Below are positions 27,076 to 35,726 of a DNA stretch of 43,392 bases, one piece after another (position 1 is the stretch's first letter; each line of letters starts with the position of its first letter). The translations under genes were made by a program, and so were the position numbers. The notes beneath the pieces are model-generated. The model saw only the letters and a list, made by a program, of their open reading frames with translations. It was not told the DNA's origin and searched no databases. The stretch lies in assembly GCF_029143285.1 (NCBI RefSeq), contig NZ_JAPDSH010000011.1, positions 1 to 43,392 on the forward strand. Direction: 5' to 3'. This stretch comes from Vagococcus proximus (GTDB lineage Bacteria > Bacillota > Bacilli > Lactobacillales > Vagococcaceae).

Positions 27076-27747
27076 TTAGGAGTGAATGTCTTTCGCTAAA
27101 GTCTCTAAAGCTTGTCGGTCTGTAATCCGGTAAATCGGCTTCTCTTTTTGGATATAGCCTGCTTCTTGTAGCTGCTCAAACGTATACAATAAATGACGAT
27201 AACTAATACTCAAATACTCTGCCACCTCTGTATGCTTTTCATGATAAATTCCCTCTTGTTCCGTATACAAAATAAACGCTGCTAATCGGTTTACTAAAGA
27301 ATAGTTCAGCCCTTCGCTAAAACGCTCCGTTCTATTTAATAATTTTTCAACTAAATACTTGTTCATTTCTTGTAAAAAAGTCACATCGTTTAATAATGTT
27401 TCTTTATGGTCATTAAGAGAAATTGCCAAACACATGCAGCTCGACTGAGCAATAACATCTTTCGTATAGTCTTCTGTACCAAATAATCCCAGTTCACCGA
27501 TCATTTCTCCAGGCTTAACAAAATGAATTATCGACCGTTTGCCATCCTCATGGATAAAATAAATTTTTGCGGTCCCTTCAAGTAACACGTATAAAATCTC
27601 AGTTTGGCTATTAAACGCAATAATCGTTTCTCCTTTGTCAAACTGCTCTAGATGAGCTATTTTTTCTAAAGGTAAAGACGTTATTTGACGAACGGACTGC
27701 AACACTCTTAGCTGTTTTTCATCTTGGCTTAACACTATCTTTTTCAT
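27076..27747 (-). CDS. Crp/Fnr-family transcriptional regulator
   Basis: 223 residues. The N-terminal cyclic-nucleotide-like beta-roll (about 30-120) includes ILYVLLEGTAKIYFIHEDGK and the PGEMIGELGLFG loop. A long dimer helix and C-terminal HTH follow (TEVAEYLSISYRHLLYTFEQ). It lacks the Cys cluster of Fnr. It resembles YeiL-type proteins, but the effector is unknown. It is divergent from a YczE-like membrane-protein gene, and a perfect palindrome (27763-27774) in the gap is the likely operator. Confidence 0.85.
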   Translation of the reverse strand: MKKIVLSQDEKQLRVLQSVRQITSLPLEKIAHLEQFDKGETIIAFNSQTEILYVLLEGTAKIYFIHEDGKRSIIHFVKPGEMIGELGLFGTEDYTKDVIAQSSCMCLAISLNDHKETLLNDVTFLQEMNKYLVEKLLNRTERFSEGLNYSLVNRLAAFILYTEQEGIYHEKHTEVAEYLSISYRHLLYTFEQLQEAGYIQKEKPIYRITDRQALETLAKDIHS

Positions 27748-27762
27748 CTTAACCTCCTAATG

Positions 27763-27774
27763 TGAGATATCTCA
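27763..27774. promoter_or_regulatory. Perfect palindrome, probable Crp/Fnr operator
   Basis: TGAGATATCTCA, extended as TGTGAGATATCTCATA, resembles the TGTGA-N6-TCACA shape of Crp sites. It lies in the gap between the divergent regulator and membrane-protein genes, 16 bases from the regulator start. Confidence 0.5.
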
Positions 27775-27826
27775 TATTATTATCAGTCTAAGTACTGTAA
27801 ATTACAAGTGAAAGGACGGTGTACCT

Positions 27827-28489
27827 ATGAAAAAAATAAACACGTTACTGCTTTCTTTACTCTTTTATACGTTAACAGGATTTGGCATTAGCTTAACGAT
27901 TATCGCTGGGATTGGGGTAAGTAGCCTAAATGCAATGAACTTAAGTTTGGCAGAATTGTTCTCTCTAAAAATAGGGACAATTACCGCACTTGTTAACAGC
28001 TTGTTCCTCATCCTCTACATTATTTTAACGAAAGGAAAGTTACTTAAAACCTATCTGATACAAGCCTTGTCAGTCTTTAGCTTGGGATTTGTCATTAACT
28101 TCTTCACCTATCAGCTTTTAGGTTCAATCACACTTACAGACTACCCAACGAGACTTTTACTTTTTATCCTTGCTTCACTTATCGGTGGTTTCGGAACAGG
28201 TATGGTTCTAAATCTAAAAGTCCTTGCCTTTCCAATTGAAAGTGTCTGTCAGATTATTTCTAGTCAACGAGCTATCCCATTTTCAAAAGTACGTTATGGC
28301 GTAGACATCTTCTCGGTTGGCACCTCACTTGTCATCTCTCTAATGACGCAATCTGACATATATGTTAGAGAAGGGACTATCATCAGCTTAATCCTACTTA
28401 GCATGACGATTAGTATAACCAAATCACTCTACGAAAAATATAGTGTACCAAAACTATCTCAAACAAAAAAATGCAAAAGTCATGTTTGA
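27827..28489 (+). CDS. YczE/YyaS-like integral membrane protein
   Basis: 220 residues with about five or six hydrophobic helices, beginning MKKINTLLLSLLFYTLTGFG and including the GFGTGMVLNL turn near the middle, as in the YczE/YyaS family. The function of this family is poorly known; some members are near transport or antibiotic-synthesis genes. It is probably controlled by the divergent Crp/Fnr-type gene. Its last six codons lie inside the following terminator arm. Confidence 0.75.
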   Translation: MKKINTLLLSLLFYTLTGFGISLTIIAGIGVSSLNAMNLSLAELFSLKIGTITALVNSLFLILYIILTKGKLLKTYLIQALSVFSLGFVINFFTYQLLGSITLTDYPTRLLLFILASLIGGFGTGMVLNLKVLAFPIESVCQIISSQRAIPFSKVRYGVDIFSVGTSLVISLMTQSDIYVREGTIISLILLSMTISITKSLYEKYSVPKLSQTKKCKSHV

Positions 28490-28514
28490 TTTAACATGAC
28501 TTTTGCATTTTTTT
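28465..28514. terminator. Terminator overlapping the end of the YczE-like gene
   Basis: A 22-bp stem (28465-28486 with 28493-28514) contains AAAAGTCATGTT and its complement, with A and T runs at the ends. The TGA stop codon is in the loop region. It may also stop transcription from the minus-strand gene ending at 28624. Confidence 0.85.
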
Positions 28515-28623
28515 ACTCTATATACCTCTAACTTTTAAATGAATTTAATCTGACAATTTCCTTTATACAGTTTCTCACCTTTACGAGTAACAGTCTAACA
28601 CCTCATCCTTTGTTAGTTAGCCT

Positions 28624-29427
28624 TTATAGCTTTAAACCTTCTTCAAAGTAATGATTATCACCAATGGTTTCTACTGTTAGCTTGCCATCGTCATATACAA
28701 TTTTTGTTACACTTACATTTTTAAGTGGTTTGCCTTCATACTTGTCCGACAAACTTGATAACATCACATTAATTGCCATACCATGACTAACAACCAGCAC
28801 ATTTTTATTGCCTGCTTCACTTTCAGTTTTACCGATTTTTTCAAGTGTTTTTGTCATTCGGTCGATAATCATATTAGAATCTTCAGCAATCCCTATTTCA
28901 TCTAGCTCTTTATACGTATCAGCTAATTTGTTCCAATACATTTTACCTGTTTTCGCTTCAAACTCTTCGCCATCTTTATAGCCATTTTTTTCAGCTAGTT
29001 TAACACTTGATTCGGCAATTCTATCGCCCTCAAACGAACCATAAGACGCTTCTCTAAGTCCCTCGTCATAAGTTACTTTAAGGTCTTTTTGACCTGTGTT
29101 TGCTAAGACGTGAGAGGCTGTATCGTAAGCTCGTTTCAAGTCACTAGAATAAGCTGAATCGAATGTTATTTTTTCTGCTTTTAAGCCTTTACCTAAAGCA
29201 TCTGCGACTTCTTCACCTTTTTCAGTCAGAGGTGTATCAGACCAACCTTGGACTTTTGACGTTAAATTAAACAATGTTTCACCATGTCGTGTTAAATAAA
29301 TCGTAACAGGTTCTGAACCTTTCGCCTTTTCAGCAGGCTTATTTTCAGCTTTTCCACACGCTGTTAAAGCCATCATACTCATTGCTACTACCGATACCAA
29401 TACCCCTATTTTTTTAACTTTTTTCAT
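28624..29427 (-). CDS. Surface lipoprotein of the histidine phosphatase superfamily
   Basis: 267 residues. A lipoprotein signal peptide (MKKVKKIGVLVSVVAMSMMA then LTACG) puts the acylated Cys at residue 24, so the mature protein is tethered outside the membrane. The catalytic core has the RHG motif (YLTRHGETLFN), WSDTPLTEKG, the second Arg in SSDLKRAYDTA, the Glu in EGLREASYGSFEG, and the late catalytic His in VVSHGMAINV. It is phosphoglycerate-mutase-like, probably a phosphatase acting on an extracellular phosphorylated substrate; which one is unknown. A weak cre-like site (29545-29558) lies upstream. Confidence 0.88.
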   Translation of the reverse strand: MKKVKKIGVLVSVVAMSMMALTACGKAENKPAEKAKGSEPVTIYLTRHGETLFNLTSKVQGWSDTPLTEKGEEVADALGKGLKAEKITFDSAYSSDLKRAYDTASHVLANTGQKDLKVTYDEGLREASYGSFEGDRIAESSVKLAEKNGYKDGEEFEAKTGKMYWNKLADTYKELDEIGIAEDSNMIIDRMTKTLEKIGKTESEAGNKNVLVVSHGMAINVMLSSLSDKYEGKPLKNVSVTKIVYDDGKLTVETIGDNHYFEEGLKL

Positions 29428-29544
29428 ATAAACCCCTCTTTCATTTTATAAAAGAAAATACATATGAATCTTATTGACTGTTGTAAAAGTGATTAAAAAC
29501 ATGCGGTAAATTGTCAATTAAAGTATAACATACTATAACTAAAA

Positions 29545-29558
29545 TGAAAGCGCATTCT
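29545..29558 (+). promoter_or_regulatory. Possible cre-like site between divergent genes
   Basis: TGAAAGCGCATTCT matches the cre consensus at 13 of 14 positions. It lies between the lipoprotein gene (minus) and the TmrB-like gene (plus), near no clear -35/-10 pair for the former. Confidence 0.3.
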
Positions 29559-29597
29559 AAAGTTAATCCAAATAAGAAACCTTTTTTAGTTATTACT

Positions 29598-29626
29598 TTG
29601 TCTAAATCATTGAGACACGCTATAAT
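29598..29626 (+). promoter_or_regulatory. Promoter of the TmrB-like gene
   Basis: TTGTCT (29598-29603) and TATAAT (29621-29626) are 17 bases apart, ending about 38 bases before the start codon. Confidence 0.65.
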
Positions 29627-29663
29627 TAACAACTATGACAGAGTAATTTAGAAGGAGATAACC

Positions 29664-30203
29664 ATGCAGAAAATCATTTGGATTAATGGAACTTTTGGCT
29701 CTGGGAAAACAACCTTAGCCACTCAACTTAAAGCTGACATAAAAAAGAGTTTCCTCTTTGACCCTGAGACAATCGGAGGCATCTTATCAACTATCATTCC
29801 CAAGAACTTTCAAACTGGCAATTTTCAGGATCTACCTAGTTGGCGTTTTTTGACTTATCACGTACTTGCCACACTAAATAAATTCTATAAAGGGACGATT
29901 ATCGTTCCTATGACTCTTTGTAATAAGGACTACTATGAAGAGATTATTGGTAAAATGATACATCAAACTATTCCAGTCGAACATTATATCCTAATCGCTT
30001 CCACAGAAACAATAGAAAATCGTCTTAAGAAACGTGAACGTGAGGAACAAAGTGATGAAACATTTGCACGTCAAATGATGGCCGACTGTGTGAAAGCCCT
30101 AAGTCACGATATTCCTGGTATTAAAATTGAAACGGATACACTCACCACAACAGATATTTCTAAGTTTATTTTAAATCATCAAGTTAAAACTAAACGAGTA
30201 TAA
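29664..30203 (+). CDS. P-loop NTPase, tunicamycin-resistance TmrB-like
   Basis: 179 residues after AAGGAG. Walker A is NGTFGSGKTT (9-18), preceded by IIWI as in TmrB. The family features FDPETIG and the LKKREREE arginine-rich lid follow. TmrB-like proteins are membrane-associated or soluble nucleotide-binding proteins; the Bacillus member confers tunicamycin resistance by binding the drug. Small kinase-like relatives have other roles, so the exact function here is open. It has its own promoter. The following sequence is the antisense-RNA locus. Confidence 0.8.
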   Translation: MQKIIWINGTFGSGKTTLATQLKADIKKSFLFDPETIGGILSTIIPKNFQTGNFQDLPSWRFLTYHVLATLNKFYKGTIIVPMTLCNKDYYEEIIGKMIHQTIPVEHYILIASTETIENRLKKREREEQSDETFARQMMADCVKALSHDIPGIKIETDTLTTTDISKFILNHQVKTKRV

Positions 30204-30221
30204 GAGAATAAAACTTACCTA

Positions 30222-30250
30222 TTGCGAAACACTAAAACTAAGCGTATAAT
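30222..30250 (+). promoter_or_regulatory. Promoter of the antisense RNA
   Basis: TTGCGA (30222-30227) and TATAAT (30245-30250) are 17 bases apart. No open reading frame with a ribosome site follows. Confidence 0.65.
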
Positions 30251-30256
30251 CCGAAT

Positions 30257-30372
30257 TGAAAAGAGAACCATGCGTCAACATGATTCTCTAGTCGTAAAGC
30301 CAGAATGATGGCGACTTCTTAAATTTAAAAAGTAACCCTAATCCGGTGAATGATTATGAGGGTTATTTTTTT
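30257..30372 (+). ncRNA. Predicted antisense RNA antitoxin
   Basis: Plus-strand transcript of about 115 nt predicted from the promoter at 30222-30250 and a terminator at 30333-30375 (TAACCCT/AGGGTTA plus AATC/GATT, then ten T residues). It has two internal hairpins: AGAGAACCATG/CATGATTCTCT (30262-30289) and one with GTCG...GCC/GGCGAC. Its last 35 nt are complementary to the final codons and stop of the holin-like toxin gene on minus. The first hairpin, read on minus, ends in TTTTC and could terminate the toxin mRNA, so the two RNAs would overlap over most of this RNA. This 3'-overlap layout is that of TxpA/RatA-type systems. Confidence 0.6.
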
Positions 30373-30508
30373 TTTCGTCTTTTTTTATAAGCGCTACAAT
30401 CGTGGTAACAAGCAGAAGTACAAAACTTCCAAATGCCAACATCAATTGTAAGCAACTCGCAACAGACAAAAGGCCTCTCCTTTCATAGATTTCGATACTT
30501 ACTTTCAT
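30338..30508 (-). CDS. Holin-like type I toxin
   Basis: 56 residues from ATG at 30508, which has GGAGG eight bases upstream. A second possible start is TTG at 30469, seven bases after AAAGGAG, giving 43 residues that begin exactly where the toxin domain does. The core CLQLMLAFGSFVLLL, then VTTIVALIKKDEKK, has the pattern of holin-like toxins (one membrane helix with LM-xx-FG and a Lys-rich tail). Such peptides insert into the membrane and are silenced by antisense RNA. The antisense RNA overlaps the 3' end. The family match is by pattern only, and toxicity is inferred. Confidence 0.7.
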   Translation of the reverse strand: MKVSIEIYERRGLLSVASCLQLMLAFGSFVLLLVTTIVALIKKDEKKNNPHNHSPD

Positions 30509-30651
30509 AAGCATCACCTCCACTTCCAGATAGCCACCATCACAACTTCTTTACTCGCTCATTGTAGTCTTAATAAGTAAGATATAAAAGCGAACATGAG
30601 TGTTTTTCCTTACTTTATTTTACTCTTATTTTTCCAATAAAAAGTATAACT

Positions 30652-30699
30652 AAAAAACGTAAAAGTCATGTTAAATCGTACATAACTTTTACGTTTTTT
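30652..30699 (-). terminator. Terminator of the cel operon
   Basis: AAAAAACGTAAAAGT (30652-30666) pairs with ACTTTTACGTTTTTT (30685-30699), with an inner ATGT/ACAT. On minus it follows the GH1 stop codon by 9 bases and ends in a T run. Confidence 0.85.
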
Positions 30700-30708
30700 A
30701 ATAATATA

Positions 30709-32214
<1,506 letters not shown>

Positions 32215-33519
32215 TTATGAAGTAGCCAGTTCTTTCGCTGCTTCTTCTGATTTTTCTTTTGCAATTAACTGTTTTTCGTATATTTTGAAGAATGGATAGT
32301 AAATAATAAATGCAGGAATAATCATTAAATAATCCCATATTGCATTTTGCCATCTTAGGGTTGATAAATAACCTGAAAATCCCATAGGCAATAATGCCAT
32401 AACAGCAATCCATCCCGGTTGTAAAAATCCTACTTTAAACGCTATTAACATTAATATCATAATAATTGGAACGCTTAATACATAAGGAATACATAAAATC
32501 GGGTTATACATAATTGGCATACCAAATGCCAGCGGTTCATTAATCCCAAACCAACCAGGTCCTGCAGAAACTTTTGCAATTGCATTAATTTGTTTCGATT
32601 TTGATCGCAATCCCAATATAGCTAACGGTAATGTATTTCCAGTACCACCTACAGCTGCTATAGCTCCCCATAGAATAACAGGATAAAAAACTAACGGTTC
32701 ACCTGCAGCATGATTCGCACCATTTTCTGCAATCGATTGTAATAACATCGGTGTTAATACTGTCCCAACAATCATTGTTCCATGAATACCAAAACACCAT
32801 AATAACGTAGCAAAAATACCTAAGATAAACATACCTGGAATAGATGTCAATGCTCCTAATGGTGCCGACAGTAAAAGCATAAAGCCAGAACAAACATTTA
32901 AAGCACCATGTGAAACGCTTAAAACAAGACCATTAATAATAATAAAGAATGTCACGCTAAAAAATAAGGGCACAATAGCTGAAAAACCATCTTGTAAGAA
33001 CGGTGGTACAACACTCGGCATTTTAATTCTAATATTATGATCAATACAATATTTCTCAATATGAACTGAAATATACACTACAATAAATCCAATAAACATA
33101 CCTTGTGCACCTAAATATGACATACTAATACTTACTGCTCCCGTTTCTGCTGTGATAAGTAAACCAGCTACAACTAAGAAACATACTAACGCATCTACAG
33201 CATGCATCAGGGGTGACTTCATTTTTAAATTTTTAGAATAATTATAGGCAAAAAATATTACTACCCACAAAGATAAGCTATTCATCGTAAATTGATAGGG
33301 CAAATAGAGTAAGTTATAAATCATACTCTCTCTTTCAATCAAATTAAACATATCTGGACCAATTACTGAAACCATAATTTGAAAAATCGCTCCGACCATA
33401 ATAATACCCATTAGCGACATCATCGCAGCTTGTAAAGATGTTAGAAATAAATTACTACCTAATTTTTGTCCAAATGTTTGAAGTTTTTTCATAAACGCAC
33501 TTTCAAATAATTTATCCAT
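32215..33519 (-). CDS. celB: PTS EIIC, cellobiose/lichenan type
   Basis: 434-residue polytopic membrane protein of the lactose/cellobiose EIIC family, with LWCFGIHGTM and GWFGINEPLAFGMPIMYNP, the conserved substrate-binding loop. It forms the sugar channel and works with the separate EIIB and EIIA encoded just upstream. AGGAG lies five bases before the ATG, and the gene is 8 bases after the EIIB gene. Confidence 0.92.
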   Translation of the reverse strand: MDKLFESAFMKKLQTFGQKLGSNLFLTSLQAAMMSLMGIIMVGAIFQIMVSVIGPDMFNLIERESMIYNLLYLPYQFTMNSLSLWVVIFFAYNYSKNLKMKSPLMHAVDALVCFLVVAGLLITAETGAVSISMSYLGAQGMFIGFIVVYISVHIEKYCIDHNIRIKMPSVVPPFLQDGFSAIVPLFFSVTFFIIINGLVLSVSHGALNVCSGFMLLLSAPLGALTSIPGMFILGIFATLLWCFGIHGTMIVGTVLTPMLLQSIAENGANHAAGEPLVFYPVILWGAIAAVGGTGNTLPLAILGLRSKSKQINAIAKVSAGPGWFGINEPLAFGMPIMYNPILCIPYVLSVPIIMILMLIAFKVGFLQPGWIAVMALLPMGFSGYLSTLRWQNAIWDYLMIIPAFIIYYPFFKIYEKQLIAKEKSEEAAKELATS

Positions 33520-33527
33520 ATGAGCTC

Positions 33528-33839
33528 CTAACCTTCTTCATTAACTTGACTATATAAACTCTCAGCCAATGCCATAATTTTTGGACAATCCCCTATTGCA
33601 TATTCAAATGAGCCAATCGTTTCACACGGTTTTCCAGTTTTTTCCTTTACCTCTTTCAAACGATAAGAAACTTGTGGTCCAACCATAACGATGTCATATT
33701 CTTCAAATACTTCAGTATATTCTCCTAATCCAACTGCTTTAATGTTTAACTCAATTCCTTGTTCTTTCCAGTACTTTTCCATTTTTTGCATTAGGATACT
33801 TGTAGACATTCCACCTGCACAGACTAATAGTATTTTCAT
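33528..33839 (-). CDS. celA: PTS EIIB, lactose/cellobiose type
   Basis: 103 residues from ATG at 33839, which overlaps the EIIA stop by one base (TAATG). It begins MKILLVCAGGMSTSIL with phospho-Cys7 in the family motif CAGGMST. It takes phosphate from EIIA and passes it to the sugar in EIIC. The upstream in-frame ATG lies inside the EIIA gene and is less likely. Confidence 0.92.
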   Translation of the reverse strand: MKILLVCAGGMSTSILMQKMEKYWKEQGIELNIKAVGLGEYTEVFEEYDIVMVGPQVSYRLKEVKEKTGKPCETIGSFEYAIGDCPKIMALAESLYSQVNEEG

Positions 33840-34162
33840 TATTTTTGCTCCCAACTGTGTTTGTATAGTACAATCATCTCTTTAATTAACTCATTTGCTA
33901 ATAAACTGGTCATAAAATGATCTTGAGCATGAACCATCAATAGCCCAACTTCTTGTTTTGTTCCTGATGCCTCTGCGACTAATAGTTCCGTTTGCGCATT
34001 ATGAGCCACCCTAATCGCATCATCAGATTTTTTTAATAATAAATCAGCTTCATCAAATTTACCTTCTTTAGCCTTTGCCAATCCTAAAAAGGCACAACTT
34101 CGTCCATCTCCTGCATTAGCAATCAAGGTCATTGCTGCTAATTCATTACTCGTATTTTCCAC
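33839..34162 (-). CDS. celC: PTS EIIA, lactose/cellobiose type
   Basis: 107 residues of the helical lactose/cellobiose EIIA fold. The phospho-His lies in the VHAQDHFMT motif (His78, with a second His at 82), and AFLGLAKAKEGKFDEAD marks the N-terminal half. It accepts phosphate from HPr and gives it to EIIB. It is the first gene of the operon. A cre-like site lies 23 bases upstream (34185-34198). Confidence 0.9.
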   Translation of the reverse strand: MENTSNELAAMTLIANAGDGRSCAFLGLAKAKEGKFDEADLLLKKSDDAIRVAHNAQTELLVAEASGTKQEVGLLMVHAQDHFMTSLLANELIKEMIVLYKHSWEQK

Positions 34163-34184
34163 TCAACATCATCCTTTCTTTTAA

Positions 34185-34198
34185 AGAAAACGATTACA
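34185..34198 (-). promoter_or_regulatory. cre-like CcpA site of the cel operon
   Basis: TGTAATCGTTTTCT matches the cre consensus at 13 of 14 positions, 23 bases upstream of the EIIA start. Bound CcpA would block transcription. I cannot place a confident promoter between it and the terminator at 34276-34311. Confidence 0.5.
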
Positions 34199-34275
34199 TC
34201 TTATTAATTAACAAACAACTGACTTCAACAACAATGATAGAAATAAATCCGACTTGCTTACACGATAATACGCAT

Positions 34276-34311
34276 AAAAAAAGAGGCTGGACAGTATCGT
34301 CCAACCTCTTT
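34276..34311 (-). terminator. Terminator ending the structured RNA, upstream of the cel operon
   Basis: AAAGAGGCTGGAC and GTCCAACCTCTTT pair with one mismatch; on minus the hairpin ends in seven T residues. It is of the AGAGGCTGGAC type common in lactic cocci and Listeria. It could also be an attenuator if transcription reads on into the cel genes. Confidence 0.8.
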
Positions 34312-34526
34312 GACATAGTTAAATAAGGTACACCTCATCTCTAAGGATAACTCAAAAAAACTTTATAAAAAGTCACGAGTATATTTACAATCCTTAGAGA
34401 TGGTGGTAGCATAAACTATGGCAACTTGATTGACAGTATGTCTGACGTCTGTCTAATTCAAGGCTCATCAGAAGGATTGCCGTCCGACTGGTGAGTGCCT
34501 TTTTTATTTTGATTTATTTCTATCTA
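34276..34526 (-). ncRNA. Predicted structured non-coding RNA, about 250 nt
   Basis: Predicted from a near-consensus promoter at 34532-34561 and a strong terminator at 34276-34311, with no credible reading frame between. It contains a 13-bp perfect helix, CATCTCTAAGGAT with ATCCTTAGAGATG, closing a 45-base hairpin. It also has a CTGTC/GACAG-CAAG/CTTG helix and a GGCAAT/ATTGCC-like long-range pairing. The sequence resembles no riboswitch core I can recognise (not T-box, SAM, TPP, lysine, c-di-AMP, M-box). It could be an independent small RNA, a divergent 6S-like RNA, or a leader of the cel operon. It lies directly beside the AbiH gene. Confidence 0.5.
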
Positions 34527-34531
34527 CGGTG

Positions 34532-34561
34532 ATTATAATCCTATATCATAAGGATAGTCAA
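34532..34561 (-). promoter_or_regulatory. Promoter of the structured RNA
   Basis: TTGACT (34556-34561) and TATAAT (34532-34537) on minus are 18 bases apart. The spacer is itself a dyad, ATCCT-N8-AGGAT, which might be an operator. Confidence 0.65.
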
Positions 34562-34572
34562 TAAAAATATGA

Positions 34573-35688
34573 TTAGTCACCATACGTCTGTCTAATTTCC
34601 TCTCTATCTACATCGAATGGTAAGATACTTAAACGATTCGTTAAAATTAATTTATGCATTAAATTTTTCCCATGATTTATATTAGTCATACTCTTACCAT
34701 ATGTATCTATTAATTTACTCACAGCTTCAAATTGTGTTTCTACAATCTCACTCTCTTTTTTCTTGTCATAAACTGAATAATAAAATATCAACTCCACATT
34801 TGAATTATATAAATCATAGTAATCAAAAATCGATTGAAAATATGAATAATCCATTTCACTTAATGAATGACCATAAAATTTTATATGCGTTATGTCAGGA
34901 TTCAATATTTCAGTATGTTTTTTTAGTTGTGATAATTTTCGATATGTTTTACTAAATTTATAAATTTCGATATTTTCCTCAATATCAATTTGTTCTTGAT
35001 CAATTCCAAATATTATATCATTATCAATTAATGAACCATGAACTTGCTCTATTACAACAGTATCACTTTTATATTCTATAGGATTTGTATAATTAAAACT
35101 TAATAAATGATACTCTTTTTTTCCCGCTAAATACCTAAGCTGTCTCAATGCATTATATTGATACTTAGAGTTTTCACTAACTTGTTTTTTTAAATAAATA
35201 ATAAATGCTTCCTCAAGTTTTTTTAATTCTTCTTTTAAAAATTGATAGACTTCTCGTTCATTATTAAATATTTTTTCATCTTTAAAAATATAAGCTCTTG
35301 CCAAACTACCTAAAAGTGAAGCTGGCAAATTACTTTGACCTTCAGATACATAACCTGTTTTTCTTTTTATAAAATCATATAATAAATTCTTACGATTCTT
35401 TGAAACCAAACCATTTTTTATATTTCCTTCAACATCGCACCAATTCACCTCATTAGCATTTAAATGTTTAGAATAAAAATAAAAATCCCAAACTGTATAA
35501 TCTGAATCTAACGTTCCAATTCTAAATATCCTATTTTTACGTTTAAACTCTCCACTATGTCTCTCCATTATTTCTACAAAATCTGTCGTTATTCTTTGAT
35601 TAAAAAAATCTTGAAAACTTGATTTTAACCCTGCGGCAATATCAAATCCATTTCCTATAATTAAAAGTACTTTATCTTCACTCACCAT
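34573..35688 (-). CDS. abiH: AbiH-family phage abortive-infection protein
   Basis: 371 residues. It starts LLIIGNGFDIAAGLKSSF (8-25), the AbiH hallmark, followed by SFNYT (197-201), VHGS (216-219), FGID (227-230) and YGHSLSEMD (272-280), all family motifs in the usual order. AbiH proteins are phage-defence factors first described on lactococcal plasmids; the biochemical activity is unclear. The DNA is markedly A/T rich. It follows the membrane-protein gene at 35727-36509 by 38 bases, so the two probably form one transcript. The promoter of a structured RNA starts just past its stop codon. Confidence 0.88.
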   Translation of the reverse strand: MVSEDKVLLIIGNGFDIAAGLKSSFQDFFNQRITTDFVEIMERHSGEFKRKNRIFRIGTLDSDYTVWDFYFYSKHLNANEVNWCDVEGNIKNGLVSKNRKNLLYDFIKRKTGYVSEGQSNLPASLLGSLARAYIFKDEKIFNNEREVYQFLKEELKKLEEAFIIYLKKQVSENSKYQYNALRQLRYLAGKKEYHLLSFNYTNPIEYKSDTVVIEQVHGSLIDNDIIFGIDQEQIDIEENIEIYKFSKTYRKLSQLKKHTEILNPDITHIKFYGHSLSEMDYSYFQSIFDYYDLYNSNVELIFYYSVYDKKKESEIVETQFEAVSKLIDTYGKSMTNINHGKNLMHKLILTNRLSILPFDVDREEIRQTYGD

Positions 35689-35726
35689 AGATATTCATCT
35701 CCTACCATAACTTAATAAAATCATAG

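Noticed and set aside
34325-34512. Reading the structured region beside abiH as a plus-strand RNA ending in GTGCCTTTTTT
   Set aside because: The plus strand also offers a hairpin and T run, but no good promoter; the minus strand has both a near-consensus promoter and a stronger terminator, so minus is preferred (not excluded).
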